A DNA stretch of 64,000 bases from NCBI RefSeq assembly GCF_039710355.1, contig NZ_JBDKWZ010000001.1:372001-436000 (forward strand), in the 5' to 3' direction. The translations under genes and the position numbers were made by a program. This document shows positions 43,009 through 52,534 of this stretch, piece by piece. Each line of letters opens with the position of its first letter. Position 1 is the stretch's first letter. Under the pieces are notes generated by a model. That model was not told the DNA's origin. It saw only the letters and a program-made list of their open reading frames with translations, and did not search any database. Origin of the DNA: Rapidithrix thailandica (lineage in GTDB: Bacteria > Bacteroidota > Bacteroidia > Cytophagales > Flammeovirgaceae).

Positions 43009-44001
43009 ATGTTAGCAGTTATTATTTTCTTCCTGTTTACCGCTTTAATCTTATATGTTTTATTTGGAGGCGCGGACTTTGGTGCAGGTGTGTTGGAGAC
43101 CTTCTTACCAAAGAAAAATAGAGAAACCATTGCCCATGCCATTGCACCGATCTGGGAGGCCAATCATGTGTGGCTGGTACTGGTGGTGGTAATTCTGTTT
43201 GTGGGCTTTCCCAAAGTATATGCTACGGTCAGTAATTATTTGCATATACCTATTTTGATTGTTTTATTAGGGGTAGTTCTTCGAGGTACGGCTTTTACCT
43301 TCCGCTATTACGATCCTCAAAAAAAGCGTTCCGAACCTGTGTATTCCATTATTTTTCAAATTTCCAGTTTTGTCACCCCGTTATTTATCGGAGTAACGGC
43401 CGGAGGCATGTTTTTGGGTAAAATCCATGTGCAAGCCAATACTTTTGCAGAGGGGTTTATCAATCCCTGGTGGAATGCCTTCTCTTTTTCCCTGGGTTTA
43501 TTTACCTGTTGTTTATTCACCTTTTTAGCTGCGGTTTACCTGATAGGCGAAGCTGCCAATGAGGCTGAAAAAAAGAATTTTATCAATGCTGCTAAAATCA
43601 GCAATATCATTTTAGTGGTTTTGGGCGGTTTGGTGTTTATCACAGCTAATTGGAACGGGTTTCCCTTATTAGAAATGTTTTTAGATTCGACCGGGGCGAT
43701 TGTTGCCGTGGTGATTGCCACCGTGAATTTGCCTTTGTTATGGCGTTTTATTCATCATGGGCAGGTGCAGTTAACACGTATTTTGGCCGGAGTCCAAACC
43801 ATATTAATCATCGGTGCATTTTTATTAGAGCAGTATCCCGTTTTGGTGCATATTGCCGATACCGACTCCCTGACCATTCAAAATACCGTGGCACCTGATG
43901 CCGTCATCAAACAATTGATGATTGCTTTGATTATTGGCTCCAGTTTTATTTTTCCAAGTTTAATTTATTTATTTAAGATCTTTAAAAGAGAACAGTTTTA
44001 A
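43009..44001 (+). CDS. cydB: Cytochrome bd ubiquinol oxidase subunit II
   Basis: 330 residues with eight hydrophobic helices. The start FLFTALILYVLFGGADFGAGVLE and the IWEANHVWLVLVVVILFVGFP segment (here AIAPIWEANHVWL) are conserved CydB features, as is the RGTAFTFRYY loop. It forms the heterodimer with CydA. The 106-bp gap has a small CTTCC-GGAAG hairpin but no clear promoter, so the pair is likely one operon. Confidence 0.95.
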   Translation: MLAVIIFFLFTALILYVLFGGADFGAGVLETFLPKKNRETIAHAIAPIWEANHVWLVLVVVILFVGFPKVYATVSNYLHIPILIVLLGVVLRGTAFTFRYYDPQKKRSEPVYSIIFQISSFVTPLFIGVTAGGMFLGKIHVQANTFAEGFINPWWNAFSFSLGLFTCCLFTFLAAVYLIGEAANEAEKKNFINAAKISNIILVVLGGLVFITANWNGFPLLEMFLDSTGAIVAVVIATVNLPLLWRFIHHGQVQLTRILAGVQTILIIGAFLLEQYPVLVHIADTDSLTIQNTVAPDAVIKQLMIALIIGSSFIFPSLIYLFKIFKREQF

Positions 44002-44094
44002 ACGGCTGTACTACTTTTGATACATTCATGACCCAATATTGACTCTGTCGTTTAAGCAAGTTACTTTTGGGCATCTGTTTAATAAAAAAACTGC

Positions 44095-45795
44095 ATGGGT
44101 TTGACAAATAAAGAAATCGTAAAAATATTAAAGACCGCTTCTTCTTTAATGGAGCTACATGGGGCCAATGCGTTTAAAGTGCGTGCATACTCATCGGCAG
44201 TGATGCATTTGGAGCGCTTGGAACAGGCGGTAGAAGGAAAAAGCAAAGAGGAATTGTTGGCATTGGAGTTTTCCAAAAGTATTGCAGAAAAAATTGCTCA
44301 GATTGACCAGACGGGTAGCTTTACGGAGCTGGAGGAACTGTTGGAAAAGACCCCTGAAGGCGTAGTGGAAATGCTGGAAATTAAAGGCATCGGAGCAAAA
44401 AAGATTGCCACTCTTTGGAAAGAACTGGGAGTAGAAACCATTTCTGACCTTTTGAAAGCATGCCAAGAGGGAAAAGTGGCGCAACTCAAAGGCTTTGCAG
44501 AAAAAACACAAAAGCTCATCATTGACCAGATTACCTTCCGGGAGGGAAATCAAGGGAAGTTGCATTTTTCAGATGCAGAGCAATTGGCAAAAAAGCTTGC
44601 GGACTATTTGTCCGGACAGGTGGAAGGAGAGGTGAGTATGACCGGGCAATTGCGAAGGAATTTGGAAATCATTGATACCGTGGAATTGATTGTAGGGACT
44701 GATGATTTTGAAAAAGTGCGGAATGCCTTAAACGAACAGCCCGAGCTGGAGTATTATGAAAAAAAATCGGGACCCTTTGTATGGCGGGGGGAAATCAAAG
44801 ACGTTAGTATGCCTTTGGAGGTGCTGCTCTCTTCTCCACAGGACTTTGCCAAAAACCTATTCATTCATTCTTCCTCGCCTGAACATTTGGCCGCTCCGGT
44901 GGAAGCCTATGGAACCCTTCGACAGGCGGCAGCCCAATTGCATCCTTCTTCGGAGCAAGAATTGTATGAAAAGCTTTCCATGGACTTTGTACCTCCTGAA
45001 ATGCGGGAAGGGACCTTTGAATTGAAATGGGCCAGAGAGAAGAAAATTCCCCGGTTGGTAGAGATGGAAGATCTGAAAGGAATTTTGCATAATCACTCTA
45101 CCTATAGTGACGGGCAACATACCCTGGAAGAGATGGCGGCTTATTGTAAAGAGCTGGGATACGAATACCTGGGAATTTCCGATCATTCCCAGTCGGCATT
45201 TTATGCCAATGGTCTTTCTCCTGAGCGGGTAGAAGAGCAACACAAAGAAATCGATGCCTTGAATCATAAGCTGGCTCCTTTTAAAATATTCAAGGGAATT
45301 GAATCCGATATTCTCAACGATGGGAGTTTGGATTATGAAGAGGAGGTATTGGCGAAGTTTGATTTTATCGTGGCCTCTGTTCATTCCAATTTAAAGATGG
45401 ATGAAAAGAAAGCTACAGAGAGATTGTTGAAGGCTATTCGAAATCCTTATACCACCATACTCGGTCATCCTACGGGGCGCTTATTGCTCAAGCGGGAAGG
45501 CTATCCGATAGATCATAAAGCCGTGATTGATGCGTGTGCAGAACACAAGGTTTCCATTGAAATCAATGCAAACCCCTGGCGCTTGGATTTGGACTGGCGT
45601 TGGGTGCGCTATGCCTTGGACCAGAATATTATGATCAGTATCAACCCCGATGCACATGAGAAAAAAGGGTATCATCATATGCGTTATGGATTGTTGGTAG
45701 GGCGTAAAGCAGGGCTTACCAAAGACATGACCTTGAATGCGTTGAGTGTGGAAGAAATAGAAATTTTTTTTAGTAAAAAGGGAAAGAAAGTGTAG
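44095..45795 (+). CDS. PolX-family protein: degenerate DNA polymerase X domain plus PHP nuclease domain
   Basis: 566 residues. Helix-hairpin-helix region near 95-104 (EIKGIGAKKI) follows the 8-kDa-like N-terminal domain. The polymerase palm has GQLRR at 184-188, but the metal-binding Asp-x-Asp is Thr195-Val-Glu197. The third Asp of the DLRV motif appears as Pro240 in PLEV, so polymerase activity is probably lost. The PHP domain is intact: HNHSTYSDG (His332, His334), SDHS (Asp363, His364), GIESDIL (Glu403), SVHSN (His430), GHPTGR (His458), PDAHE (Asp519, His521). It should act as a 3'-5' exonuclease or phosphoesterase in repair. Confidence 0.88.
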   Translation: MGLTNKEIVKILKTASSLMELHGANAFKVRAYSSAVMHLERLEQAVEGKSKEELLALEFSKSIAEKIAQIDQTGSFTELEELLEKTPEGVVEMLEIKGIGAKKIATLWKELGVETISDLLKACQEGKVAQLKGFAEKTQKLIIDQITFREGNQGKLHFSDAEQLAKKLADYLSGQVEGEVSMTGQLRRNLEIIDTVELIVGTDDFEKVRNALNEQPELEYYEKKSGPFVWRGEIKDVSMPLEVLLSSPQDFAKNLFIHSSSPEHLAAPVEAYGTLRQAAAQLHPSSEQELYEKLSMDFVPPEMREGTFELKWAREKKIPRLVEMEDLKGILHNHSTYSDGQHTLEEMAAYCKELGYEYLGISDHSQSAFYANGLSPERVEEQHKEIDALNHKLAPFKIFKGIESDILNDGSLDYEEEVLAKFDFIVASVHSNLKMDEKKATERLLKAIRNPYTTILGHPTGRLLLKREGYPIDHKAVIDACAEHKVSIEINANPWRLDLDWRWVRYALDQNIMISINPDAHEKKGYHHMRYGLLVGRKAGLTKDMTLNALSVEEIEIFFSKKGKKV

Positions 45796-46082
45796 CAACC
45801 TTACCCGAAGCTCAGTAGGTTGAGTGGGGAGTGTATCATCTGGCCTATATGCCTTTTGTTCTTTTACTATATTATTGTAAATAAAAAGATATGGTAGAAA
45901 ATTAAAGGCACATAGGCTTTATAGTTAGAGCATTATGAACAAAATAAAGGCTGTGTTTACTCCCTTTAAATACTGAAAAAATACCCTACTTCTTACTTAT
46001 GGCATACTTTTTAATGAATTTGTACTTTATTAAGAAGAAACTTCTAATTTTTTAAAAAACATTGAGTTTAAATTTTTTTACA

Positions 46083-46586
46083 ATGAAGAAAATCGCAGCA
46101 ACTTTATTTGGGGTTTTACTTATCAGTACAATGGCCCTGGCACAGAGTCCGATAGGGAAAGGTGGAAAGCAAATAAACTTTGGTATTGGTCTTGATGGGT
46201 GGGGAGTGCCTATTTATGGTGGAATGGACTTTGGTGTTCACCCGGATATCAGTTTAGGTTTTGAATTGAGTTATCGTTCTTATGGTAGAAAATATAGGAC
46301 CCATAAGTATAATAGCAGCATTTTTGGTGTAGCTGCCCGTGGTAATTATCACTTCAATACGGTATTGGATATTCCTCAAGAGTGGGATTTATATGCAGGG
46401 TTAAACCTTGGATATTACCACTGGAGTACAGACAATGACTATCCATGGGATGACGATTCTGGTGTAGGATTAGGATTACAACTTGGTGGCCGTTACTACT
46501 TTTCAGACAAATGGGGAATCAATTTGGAGTTTGCCGGAGGTAATGCGGTATCCGGAGCAAAATTTGGTTTGAGTGTGAAAATCTAA
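46083..46586 (+). CDS. Small outer-membrane beta-barrel protein
   Basis: 167 residues from ATG 46083 (an in-frame TTG at 46062 is less likely). A signal peptide MKKIAATLFGVLLISTMALA ends near AQS. The mature part alternates aromatic and glycine-rich strands: ISLGFELSYRSY, NYHFNTVLD, WDLYAGLNLGYYHW, GVGLGLQLGGRYYF, WGINLEF, then GAKFGLSVKI. Eight strands would make a porin-like or OmpA-barrel-type fold. No known family name fits. A terminator follows directly. Confidence 0.75.
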   Translation: MKKIAATLFGVLLISTMALAQSPIGKGGKQINFGIGLDGWGVPIYGGMDFGVHPDISLGFELSYRSYGRKYRTHKYNSSIFGVAARGNYHFNTVLDIPQEWDLYAGLNLGYYHWSTDNDYPWDDDSGVGLGLQLGGRYYFSDKWGINLEFAGGNAVSGAKFGLSVKI

Positions 46587-46610
46587 AGCACTTTTACCTA
46601 TACATTCTAT

Positions 46611-46644
46611 AAGCCCGCTTTGAAGATGCAAAGCGGGTTTTTTT
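46611..46644 (+). terminator. Terminator of the outer-membrane protein gene
   Basis: 11-bp arms (46611-46621 and 46630-46640, one G-T pair), an 8-base loop and a run of T residues from 46638. Confidence 0.85.
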
Positions 46645-46690
46645 GTGAGTACAGCTCCGAGAAGAAAGAGAAATCACCAAAGCTTCAACT

Positions 46691-46746
46691 CATCCATCAA
46701 TCCTCCCTTCCTTCAATCCATCAATCCTTCCATCCTCCAATCCCTC
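46691..46746 (+). repeat. Pyrimidine-rich degenerate repeat
   Basis: CATC/CCTTC/CAATCC words recur over 56 bp (CCATCAATCC occurs twice), with no G. It resembles the tandem repeat at 2545-2608 in composition and in its position after a terminator. Confidence 0.6.
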
Positions 46747-46751
46747 TGAAA

Positions 46752-47117
46752 TTAGCCGATAGCGTCTTCAAAATGCCGTACCGTACTCCGGTTGGCTTGA
46801 AGCGTGATGCTGAGAATATCAAACCGTATCTGGCAATGTTTGTTGGGGTGGGTGTGTAAATAATGCTCAGCTGTGGCCAGAAGTAATTCCTCCTTTTGGG
46901 CCGAAATACTTTGCTCCGGATAGCCATAGGCATCGTTGTTTCTTACCCTTACTTCTACAAAAATCAACCAGTTATCCTTACTGGCAATTAAGTCGATCTC
47001 GCCTTTTTTATATCGGTAATTTTGCTCCAATATGTCAAATCCCCGCCGTTTTAAATACCAACAGGCTATTTCTTCCCCGCGTTTTCCTATCATTAGATGT
47101 TGATTATTTCTCTTCAT
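46752..47117 (-). CDS. yraN: YraN-family (UPF0102) endonuclease-fold protein
   Basis: 121 residues from ATG at 47117; a longer frame begins at 47183. The core has GKRGEEIACWYLKRRGFDILEQNYRYKKGEIDLIA (in pieces) and FVEVRVR, the Glu-x-Asp...Glu-x-Lys/Arg pattern of restriction-endonuclease-like proteins. The EVK of the PD-(D/E)xK site appears as EVR. The role of the family is unknown. It may be linked to DNA processing. Confidence 0.88.
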   Translation of the reverse strand: MKRNNQHLMIGKRGEEIACWYLKRRGFDILEQNYRYKKGEIDLIASKDNWLIFVEVRVRNNDAYGYPEQSISAQKEELLLATAEHYLHTHPNKHCQIRFDILSITLQANRSTVRHFEDAIG

Positions 47118-47242
47118 ATGTCCACCGGATGTTCCTAATTTAAATGATGGCCGGCAACAAATATTTTTGAGTAGTGAAGTCAATTCAATGAAGTTCCTGA
47201 AAGAATGCTATGGATCCTGAAGAAGGTGCAATCGCCACAGCA

Positions 47243-48418
47243 TTATTTTTTAGGAATCAATATCCGGAAGGTGGTTCCTACTCCCGGTTCGGATTGCCAC
47301 ACAAATATTTTTCCTTGATGATACTCTTCCACAATGCGTTTTACCAAGGTAAGCCCTAGGCCCCAGCCCCGCTTTTTGGTTGTAAACCCCGGTTGAAATA
47401 CGGTTTTGAGTTTTGATTTGGGAATCCCCTTTCCCGTATCACTGATATCGATCATCAATGTTTTATTGTCGCGGGAGTTGCGGAGAAAAATATCGATTTT
47501 CCCCACTCCACTCATCGCATCTACGGCATTTTTACACAAGTTTTCAATTACCCACTCAAACAAGGGTTCGTTGATATTTCCCGAAAACTCTTCGCCGTGT
47601 TTGGGAACGATATTAATCCGTACTTTGGTAGAAACCCGCTTGCGCAAGTAAGTGACAATCCTTCTGACAGAGCGGAGTACATCGGTGGATTTGGGAACCG
47701 GCACGGAACCGATGCTGGAAAACCGAGATGTAATCATTTCCAAGCGTTGGGTATCTTTTGATAATTCTGTTAGAATGGATTCATCCACAGCATTGTCGGC
47801 CCGTAGGTATTCGATCCAGGCCATCAAGGAAGAAATTGGAGTTCCCAATTGGTGGGCCGTCTCTTTGGCCAAACCAACCCATACCCTGTTTTGCTCGGCT
47901 TTGCGGGTAGTGCTAAAAATAAAATAAGCCAAGATGCCCAGTATTCCGATAACGGTCAGCTGGATATAAGGGTAGTACCTAAGCAACGTGATCAAACGGG
48001 AGTTGGAGTAATAAACATAGTTACGGATGCCTTCCAGGTTGATTTCAATTGGCTCATACTCCTCTTTCATTTCCTGCATTTTCTCTTCCAGAAAATCCCG
48101 CTTTTCAAAAGGGTTAAGTCCTTCGGGCATACGGATGTTCCGGGCATCATACGGAATATCATGCTCATCCGCTACAATACAAGGCACTGACTCGTTTGCT
48201 ACAATCACCTCTTCAAATAAGGTATTGAGGTTTTCGCTGGGCTCTAAAGAGATGATGAATTCCAAACTCCGGGCATACAATTGCACCTGTTTTTTTTCCC
48301 GTTCGGCTAATTGCTTCACCAGCCAATTCGTATATAACAAGGAAAACAAACCAATGAGTAATGCCGAAGAAACGATGATCCATTTCGCCTTATTCTTATT
48401 ATAATACAAGTTGATCAA
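47243..48418 (-). CDS. Membrane-bound sensor histidine kinase
   Basis: 391 residues. Two transmembrane helices (about 12-30 and 151-169) bracket a periplasmic sensor region of about 120 residues with no recognised domain. The kinase core has His189 in AKETAHQLGTPISSL, an unusual H-box with a Gln-Leu-Gly-Thr-Pro sequence common in Bacteroidota. The HATPase has ENLCKNAVDAM (N box), DTGKGIP (G1) and GWGLGLTLVKRI (G2). No response regulator is adjacent, so it is an orphan kinase. The LRR gene lies 90 bp upstream. Confidence 0.92.
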   Translation of the reverse strand: MINLYYNKNKAKWIIVSSALLIGLFSLLYTNWLVKQLAEREKKQVQLYARSLEFIISLEPSENLNTLFEEVIVANESVPCIVADEHDIPYDARNIRMPEGLNPFEKRDFLEEKMQEMKEEYEPIEINLEGIRNYVYYSNSRLITLLRYYPYIQLTVIGILGILAYFIFSTTRKAEQNRVWVGLAKETAHQLGTPISSLMAWIEYLRADNAVDESILTELSKDTQRLEMITSRFSSIGSVPVPKSTDVLRSVRRIVTYLRKRVSTKVRINIVPKHGEEFSGNINEPLFEWVIENLCKNAVDAMSGVGKIDIFLRNSRDNKTLMIDISDTGKGIPKSKLKTVFQPGFTTKKRGWGLGLTLVKRIVEEYHQGKIFVWQSEPGVGTTFRILIPKK

Positions 48419-48508
48419 AGCCAGTCAAATTTTAGTGATGGAAATTAAAAAGACATTGGTTACCCTGTTGTTAGCCAGCCAATGCCTTTCCCTTTGCTAT
48501 CTCTCAAC

Positions 48509-50107
48509 TTAAAATACGAGTGTGTTGGGTAGCATCGAGCGTATTTTAATCAATTGTTCTTCTTCAATCGGGTTATCCGCTAACATGATGATTTGCAGTT
48601 TGCCAAGGCTACTCATGGAAGCCGGTAGTTGAGTTAATTCGTTCCCATTTAAATACAATTGCAGCAAATTACCTAATTCTCCTATCGTTTCGGGTATTTC
48701 CTTGATTTTGGCATTGCGAATACTGAGCACTTGAATAGTAGGAAGCTTTTTGAGTATATCCAGACTTTGCCGGAGATCCAGGCCGGGGTTTTCATCCAAG
48801 ACTAGTTTCTCCAATTTTGGCAGTTGTGTGACCAATTCCGAAAGTTGTTCCAGATTTTGATTGGTCAGGTTTAATACACGCACTTTGTTGGGCTCTTTCA
48901 AAGCTTCTGCGATAGACGTATACTCTTTGGCAGGAATCAAGCTTTCCGGTTCTGGCTGAATGACAGTTGCGGGTAATTTCTTTTTCAAGGCAAACAGGGT
49001 GTTGACCGGAATAGGGTTGTTTACCAAAAGCAATTGTTGCAGGTTAATGAGCTTTTCAAAACTCACCGGGAGTACTTCCAGGCGGTTATTGACCAAGTTT
49101 AACTCTCTCAAATTGTTGAGGTTTCCAATAGAAGATGGTAAAATATCCAGGCGGTTTTGTCGGAGGATCAACTTTCTAAGATTGGTCAAATCGCCAATTT
49201 GGGAGGGAATAATGGAGATTTGGTTTTCGCTCAGTTCCAAAGATTGTAAGTTTTTCAACTCTCCAATGGCAAAGGGAACCAAGGAAAGTTGGCAGTACGA
49301 AAGGTCCAAGCTCTTCAATCCCGGTACTTTTTGAAGGATATGTACGGTTTGTTCGAAGTCAATCCCGGGGTTTCCGGCCAGGTTAAGAATGATTAAAGAC
49401 TTTAATTGCCCCACTGTGGATGGAGTGGCCTTTAAACTGTTTTGTTGCATATTAAGGGAAAGCAATTGCTTTAGTTGTCCCATTTCCGAAGGTAAAGTCT
49501 TTAGTTGATTTCCGGCCAGGTTCAGTTGTTTGAGTTTGCTTAATTTTCCGGTAGAGGCTGGCAAACTTGTCAGTTTGTTGAAACTCAAATCCAACAACAA
49601 AAGGTTGGGTAGTTGGGAAAGCATTTCAAAAGACTTGTCCCAGTTTAGCGCAGGGTTATTACTCAAATGTAAAATTTCCAAGCCCTTAAGCTCCTTTATT
49701 GCTTCCGGTAGAGTCGTTAATTCATTATTGCTCAAGTATAATTCCCGCAAATTACTGAGGTTGCCCATACCACCGGGAAGCTGTTTCAATTGATTTTGAG
49801 ACAAGTTTAAAGCAACTAAGTTTTTGAATTTTTTTACGGTTTTGATGACCTCTTCTATATTCAATTGAGGGTTATTGGTCAAATCCAGTACATATAAGTT
49901 TTTTAGCTTTTTTAAGTCTTTGGGCAATTCTTTTAAGTCTTGTCCTTCCAAACTCAGTTTATATACCTTATCCGTTTCCTTCAGTGCTTCTTCCAAACTG
50001 TAGTAATATTTTGCTTTCGCCAGCTGCTGGTTGTTGAACTCTTGGGCTACTGTTTGGAACAGTGTGAATATTCCAAGTAACAGAGCCATTACTAGTTTCC
50101 TGATCAT
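48509..50107 (-). CDS. Secreted leucine-rich-repeat protein with a duplicated module
   Basis: 532 residues. The signal peptide MIRKLVMALLLGIFTLFQTVAQ ends near residue 22. The rest is about 18 LRRs of the LxxLxLxxNxLxxLP kind (about 23 residues each), a solenoid that usually binds protein ligands. The module of residues about 35-105 (YYSLEEALKETDKV, then LEGQDLKELP, NNPQLNIEEVIK) recurs at about 395-465 (YTSIAEALKEPNKV, LTNQNLEQL, ENPGLDLRQSLD). It lacks a T9SS or anchor domain. Function unknown. Confidence 0.85.
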   Translation of the reverse strand: MIRKLVMALLLGIFTLFQTVAQEFNNQQLAKAKYYYSLEEALKETDKVYKLSLEGQDLKELPKDLKKLKNLYVLDLTNNPQLNIEEVIKTVKKFKNLVALNLSQNQLKQLPGGMGNLSNLRELYLSNNELTTLPEAIKELKGLEILHLSNNPALNWDKSFEMLSQLPNLLLLDLSFNKLTSLPASTGKLSKLKQLNLAGNQLKTLPSEMGQLKQLLSLNMQQNSLKATPSTVGQLKSLIILNLAGNPGIDFEQTVHILQKVPGLKSLDLSYCQLSLVPFAIGELKNLQSLELSENQISIIPSQIGDLTNLRKLILRQNRLDILPSSIGNLNNLRELNLVNNRLEVLPVSFEKLINLQQLLLVNNPIPVNTLFALKKKLPATVIQPEPESLIPAKEYTSIAEALKEPNKVRVLNLTNQNLEQLSELVTQLPKLEKLVLDENPGLDLRQSLDILKKLPTIQVLSIRNAKIKEIPETIGELGNLLQLYLNGNELTQLPASMSSLGKLQIIMLADNPIEEEQLIKIRSMLPNTLVF

Positions 50108-50375
50108 TGATGTATTTTTTAGTGGATTGTCAGTTTATTTAAATTGAAAACGGTCATAGCCAAGCGGCTTTTTCATCCCCTTTTACAAAGATGACCATCA
50201 CCAAAGATAGAAAACTAATACTGATTCGAAAAAAGGAGGCGGGCGTAAGCTTTATGAAAGCGAATAGGAGGGAACGAAGTGCAGAGGGATTACTACTATA
50301 GTTACCTGTTTTATTGAAAATTGGATATTTACTCATTAGGCTGTATCTTCCGGGATTGAGTCAAAATCAGAAGCC

Positions 50376-52157
50376 TTGAAGACGTTAGAACTGTACTTAA
50401 AGATGTTTAGCGAAGTAGCTTGGGGGACCCCCTTGTTACTTTTATTGTTAGGGGGAGGGTTGTTTTTTACGGTGTACTCCCGCTTCCTGCCTTTCAAATA
50501 TTTAAAACATGCCATTGATGTACTCCGGGGAAAATATGACAAAGACGATGATCCCGGGGATATCAATCACTATCAAGCTTTGGCCTCAGCAGTAGCGGCT
50601 ACTGTCGGAATGGGTAATATCAGTGGTGTGGCAGTGGCCATTACTACCGGAGGCCCCGGTGCATTGGTGTGGATGTGGTTGAGTGCCGTTTTAGGAATTT
50701 CCACCAAATTTTTTACTTGCTCTTTGGCCATTATGTACCGGGGAAAAGACTCTGCCGGGCACTTGGAAGGCGGACCCATGTATGTGGTGCGGGAGGGCTT
50801 AGGCCCCAAATGGAAAGCATTGGCAGTTTTATTTTGCGTAGCCGGACTGTTCGGTTGTTTGCCTGTTTTTCAAGCCAATCAGTTGACACAAGTCATCCGG
50901 GATTTGCTTCTGATCCCCAATGGATGGATGTTGCAAAACAGTTGGTTTGAGGCCAATTTGGGGCCTACAGCCTATTCTGATTTTTTGACCGGCACGGTGA
51001 TTATGCTGATCGTGGCCACTGTCACTTTTGGAGGTTTACACCGGATTGCCAACGTAGCGGGAAAGTTGGTGCCTTTCATGGTGCTTACCTATATTTTGAT
51101 CGTTTTATATATTCTCATCACGAATATCAGTGAAATTCCGGCAAGCTTTGCATTGATCTTTTCCGATGCCTTTACAGGAAAAGCCGTATTGGGTGGCCTG
51201 GTAGGGGAAGTAATCCGGCAAGGAGCCAGAAGAGCGGCCTTTTCGAACGAGGCGGGTATCGGTACGGCCCCGATGATGCACGGTGCAGCCAAAACCAAAG
51301 AACCTATTCGCGAAGGGCTTGTGGCAATGCTGGGCCCCGCCATTGACACCCTTTTAGTTTGTACGATGACGGCCCTGGCAATTATTGTAACCGGTGTGTG
51401 GGATCAAAAACACAAACTCAACATAGAAGTATTGGATACGCAAGGGAACCCTGTGATAACAGGTAAAATATATACACCTACCGATGAAGAGGAAAACAAT
51501 GCTGATGCCTATCCGATTATTTATACTTCCACCACCTTGCTTGACAACATAGATTATGAACAAGCATTAGGTGTCTTTCATTTGGATTCATTAAATTCTA
51601 CCGTGCAGTTACAATTACCTGTTGCTGCTTCGGAGGTATCCCTTGGTACGATCCGCTTGGTAGTCAATACTCCTTTCAAATCCTATAAAAAACACCAATG
51701 CATTGCTACGGCTTCTATGGGTGCTTTTCAGCTGGAAGGTGATCATACCTTAAAAGGAGCTTTAAGCACTCCGGGCGGTTTTTATCAGAGCTTTGTAGAA
51801 AGTAAAGTGAAAAATGGTGTGACCCTGACCGCTACGGCATTTCAAGCCGAAATGTCGACCACTGGCATATTGCTCTTGGGTATTTGTGCTGCGGTATTTG
51901 CCTTTTCTACCTTGTTTAGTTTTTCCTATTACGGAGCCAAATGCAGTTCGTTCTTGTTTGGGAGTGAATCTGTCAAAATTCACCGCTATTTTTATGTATT
52001 GACGATTTTGTGGGGAGCGGTTGTGTCCATTGATTCGGTGATTAATTTAATTGACGGAATGTATGCCTTGATGGCGATACCGACCATGGTGTCGGCTTTA
52101 TTACTTTCACCGAAAGTGCTACAAGAAGCCCGGAAATATTTTGAAAAATACGGTTGA
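50376..52157 (+). CDS. Alanine/glycine:cation symporter (AGCS) with a large inserted domain
   Basis: 593 residues; AGCS proteins are usually about 450. The core runs from GGGLFFTVYSRF through ALASAVAATVGMGNISGVA, GGPGALVWMW, the EGGPMYV loop and the RRAAFSNEAGIGTAPM signature. Helix near 325-340 is followed by an insert (about 343-477) before the LTATAF and FSTLFSFSYYG helices resume. It should import alanine, glycine or related amino acids with sodium or protons. The first codon is TTG at 50376; ATG 50403 is possible. No frameshift is visible around the insert. Confidence 0.88.
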   Translation: MKTLELYLKMFSEVAWGTPLLLLLLGGGLFFTVYSRFLPFKYLKHAIDVLRGKYDKDDDPGDINHYQALASAVAATVGMGNISGVAVAITTGGPGALVWMWLSAVLGISTKFFTCSLAIMYRGKDSAGHLEGGPMYVVREGLGPKWKALAVLFCVAGLFGCLPVFQANQLTQVIRDLLLIPNGWMLQNSWFEANLGPTAYSDFLTGTVIMLIVATVTFGGLHRIANVAGKLVPFMVLTYILIVLYILITNISEIPASFALIFSDAFTGKAVLGGLVGEVIRQGARRAAFSNEAGIGTAPMMHGAAKTKEPIREGLVAMLGPAIDTLLVCTMTALAIIVTGVWDQKHKLNIEVLDTQGNPVITGKIYTPTDEEENNADAYPIIYTSTTLLDNIDYEQALGVFHLDSLNSTVQLQLPVAASEVSLGTIRLVVNTPFKSYKKHQCIATASMGAFQLEGDHTLKGALSTPGGFYQSFVESKVKNGVTLTATAFQAEMSTTGILLLGICAAVFAFSTLFSFSYYGAKCSSFLFGSESVKIHRYFYVLTILWGAVVSIDSVINLIDGMYALMAIPTMVSALLLSPKVLQEARKYFEKYG

Positions 52158-52534
52158 TACGAATAGTGATTGGGGCTGGGCTTTGAGAAACAGGTCAACA
52201 TAAAAGCACTCAGGAAGTAATTTGTATAGGTGAGTTTACTGATATCGAACTTTAATCACCGGAAGTTTGAATGCCTAATGACAGTTTTAATTTATGAGAA
52301 AATTATTAATTTCGTGATAACTAACATTTTTGCCTCTTCTCTCTTTCCTATTAAAAGCAAATAAAACTCCCGCATATTTACTTCTGAAGCGAGGGTCGTT
52401 TTCAATATATTTTATTAAGTGTGGACTGGTGAACAAGGTTATACTTTTTATGCTTGTTCATTTTTTTATTGGAGAATAAAAGCAGGAGGTATTGTCATTA
52501 ATGTATTTTACAAAAATCAAGAAATCCACACTTT
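52158..52534. other. Intergenic region after the AGCS gene
   Basis: Contains one clear terminator at 52430-52467, which is 270 bp after the AGCS stop and precedes the next gene by 68 bp. No open frame or promoter in between is convincing, so either a long 3' UTR or an undetected small RNA ends there. Confidence 0.5.
52430..52467 (+). terminator. Intrinsic terminator
   Basis: TGAACAAG (52430-52437) and CTTGTTCA (52453-52460), loop of 15 bases, then seven T residues. Confidence 0.8.

Noticed and set aside
46620..46859. 79-codon plus-strand frame after the outer-membrane gene
   Set aside because: It starts inside the terminator hairpin and passes through the C/T tract, then antisense to yraN.
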